Assembly: GCA_964384095.1 (NCBI GenBank)
Contig: CAYLKC010000100.1
Coordinates: forward strand, 1-6,470
Direction: 5' to 3'
DNA: 6,470 nt
Source: JAITWN01 sp964384095
GTDB taxonomy: Bacteria; Pseudomonadota; Gammaproteobacteria; SZUA-140
In this document: one piece after another, positions 5,867-6,470 of the stretch
How positions within the stretch are numbered: position 1 is the stretch's first letter
How the letters are laid out: the number at the start of each line of letters is the position of its first letter
Position numbers and translations under genes: made by a program
The notes under the pieces: generated by a model
Database searches by the model: none
Seen by the model: the letters and a program-made list of their open reading frames with translations, nothing else
Told to the model about the DNA's origin: nothing

Positions 5867-6470
5867 TTACCGCACACCCTGATAATGGGTGACGCCTGCG
5901 ACATATTTCAAGATCCCGTCGATCTCGCCGGGGCCGCAGCCGGAAAACTGCGCCGCCGGCGACTCGGCCCGCATCCACGTCATCTGCCGTTTTGCGAGCC
6001 GCCGGGTCTCGGTGATCGCCCGCGTGACCGCATCGCCCAGTTCCATGCGGCCTTCGAGGTACTGCCACAGCTGACGATAGCCAACTGCCCGGATGGCCGG
6101 CAGGTCCGGCCCGAGATCCCCCCTGGCATGCAGGGACTCCACCTCCCTGAGCAACCCGTCGCCCATCATCTGATGGAAGCGCTGCTCGATGCGCCGATGC
6201 AGCCACGTGCGATCTTCCGGCATCACATGGATTCTGACCATCGAGAACGACAACGGTTCAGCGCTGGCGCAATCGAGCCACGCGCTCATCGGACGCCCGG
6301 TCAGTTCCAGGACCTCGAGCGCGCGCTGGATGCGCTGGGGGTCGTTCGGATGGATGCGCCGGGCGGCCGCCGGGTCGCGGCGCGCGAGCCGCGCGTGCAG
6401 TGCCGGCCAGCCGAGCCGCCGGCCCTCCTCCTCGAGCTGCTGGCGCAGGCGGATGCCAGTGGCGTCGTTC
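5867..6470 (-). CDS. miaA: tRNA dimethylallyltransferase MiaA, C-terminal 200 residues (cut by window edge)
   Basis: MiaA transfers a dimethylallyl group from DMAPP to N6 of adenosine 37 in tRNAs that read codons beginning with U, which stabilises codon-anticodon pairing. The frame is open to the right window edge, so the N-terminus with the ATP/DMAPP-binding P-loop (about 110 residues) lies outside. Counting from the edge, the visible part contains HPNDPQRIQRALEV (40-53), the IEQRFHQM segment (94-101), PAIRAVGYRQLWQYLEG (124-140) and TRRLAKRQMTWMR (155-167). All are characteristic of MiaA and nearly identical in order and spacing to the E. coli enzyme. The reading frame stops at TAA 118 bases before hfq. 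An internal ATG at 6289 is not the true start, because the conserved HPNDPQR segment lies upstream of it. The position before hfq is the standard gammaproteobacterial order. Confidence 0.96.
   Translation of the reverse strand, partial: NDATGIRLRQQLEEEGRRLGWPALHARLARRDPAAARRIHPNDPQRIQRALEVLELTGRPMSAWLDCASAEPLSFSMVRIHVMPEDRTWLHRRIEQRFHQMMGDGLLREVESLHARGDLGPDLPAIRAVGYRQLWQYLEGRMELGDAVTRAITETRRLAKRQMTWMRAESPAAQFSGCGPGEIDGILKYVAGVTHYQGVR

Noticed and set aside
5817..6206. Minus-strand open frame of 129 codons extending past the miaA stop toward hfq.
   Set aside because: It is an out-of-frame shadow of miaA with no recognisable domain. The part past the miaA stop is only about 50 bases.

Overview
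The window holds a conserved gammaproteobacterial housekeeping block, read entirely on the minus strand. In transcription order, from the right end of the window to the left, the genes are miaA (3' part only), hfq, hflX, hflK, hflC, hisZ and purA (5' part only). The DNA is GC-rich, with strong G/C preference at third codon positions. miaA directly upstream of hfq points to Gammaproteobacteria. hisZ between hflC and purA matches Pseudomonas-like and purple-sulfur-type (Chromatiales-like) lineages and excludes enteric bacteria, which lack hisZ. Hfq with a histidine at residue 19 and a very short tail resembles betaproteobacterial Hfq as I remember it. My best placement is a high-GC, non-enteric gammaproteobacterium; the genus cannot be read from this sequence.

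Layout. Positions 6470-5867: C-terminal two thirds of MiaA. Positions 5866-5749: a 118-base intergenic region with a strong ribosome binding site for hfq and a weak candidate promoter. Positions 5748-5503: hfq. Positions 5476-4067: hflX, starting at TTG. Positions 4027-2783: hflK. Positions 2783-1911: hflC, whose start shares one base with the hflK stop. Positions 1877-660: hisZ. Positions 659-596: 64 bases with a perfect TATAAT box in front of purA. Positions 595-1: first 198 codons of purA. No stretch longer than 118 bases lacks a gene. I see no tRNA, rRNA, mobile element, CRISPR array or convincing intrinsic terminator.

How the genes work together. Gaps from hfq to hisZ are 26, 39, -1 and 33 bases, which fits one transcript. 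The block joins RNA-level control (MiaA modifies tRNA position 37; Hfq is the sRNA chaperone) with ribosome rescue or splitting (HflX) and inner-membrane quality control (HflK and HflC form the SPFH complex that encloses the FtsH protease). Two biosynthetic genes follow: HisZ, the regulatory subunit for short-form ATP phosphoribosyltransferase, and PurA, which commits IMP to AMP. Both act close to purine nucleotide metabolism.

Nothing here looks like an undescribed system. The points worth a second look are modest: the forced TTG start and extended C-terminus of HflX, the Hfq rim substitution, the absence of the small DUF2065 gene usually found after hflC, and the separate promoter candidate for purA.
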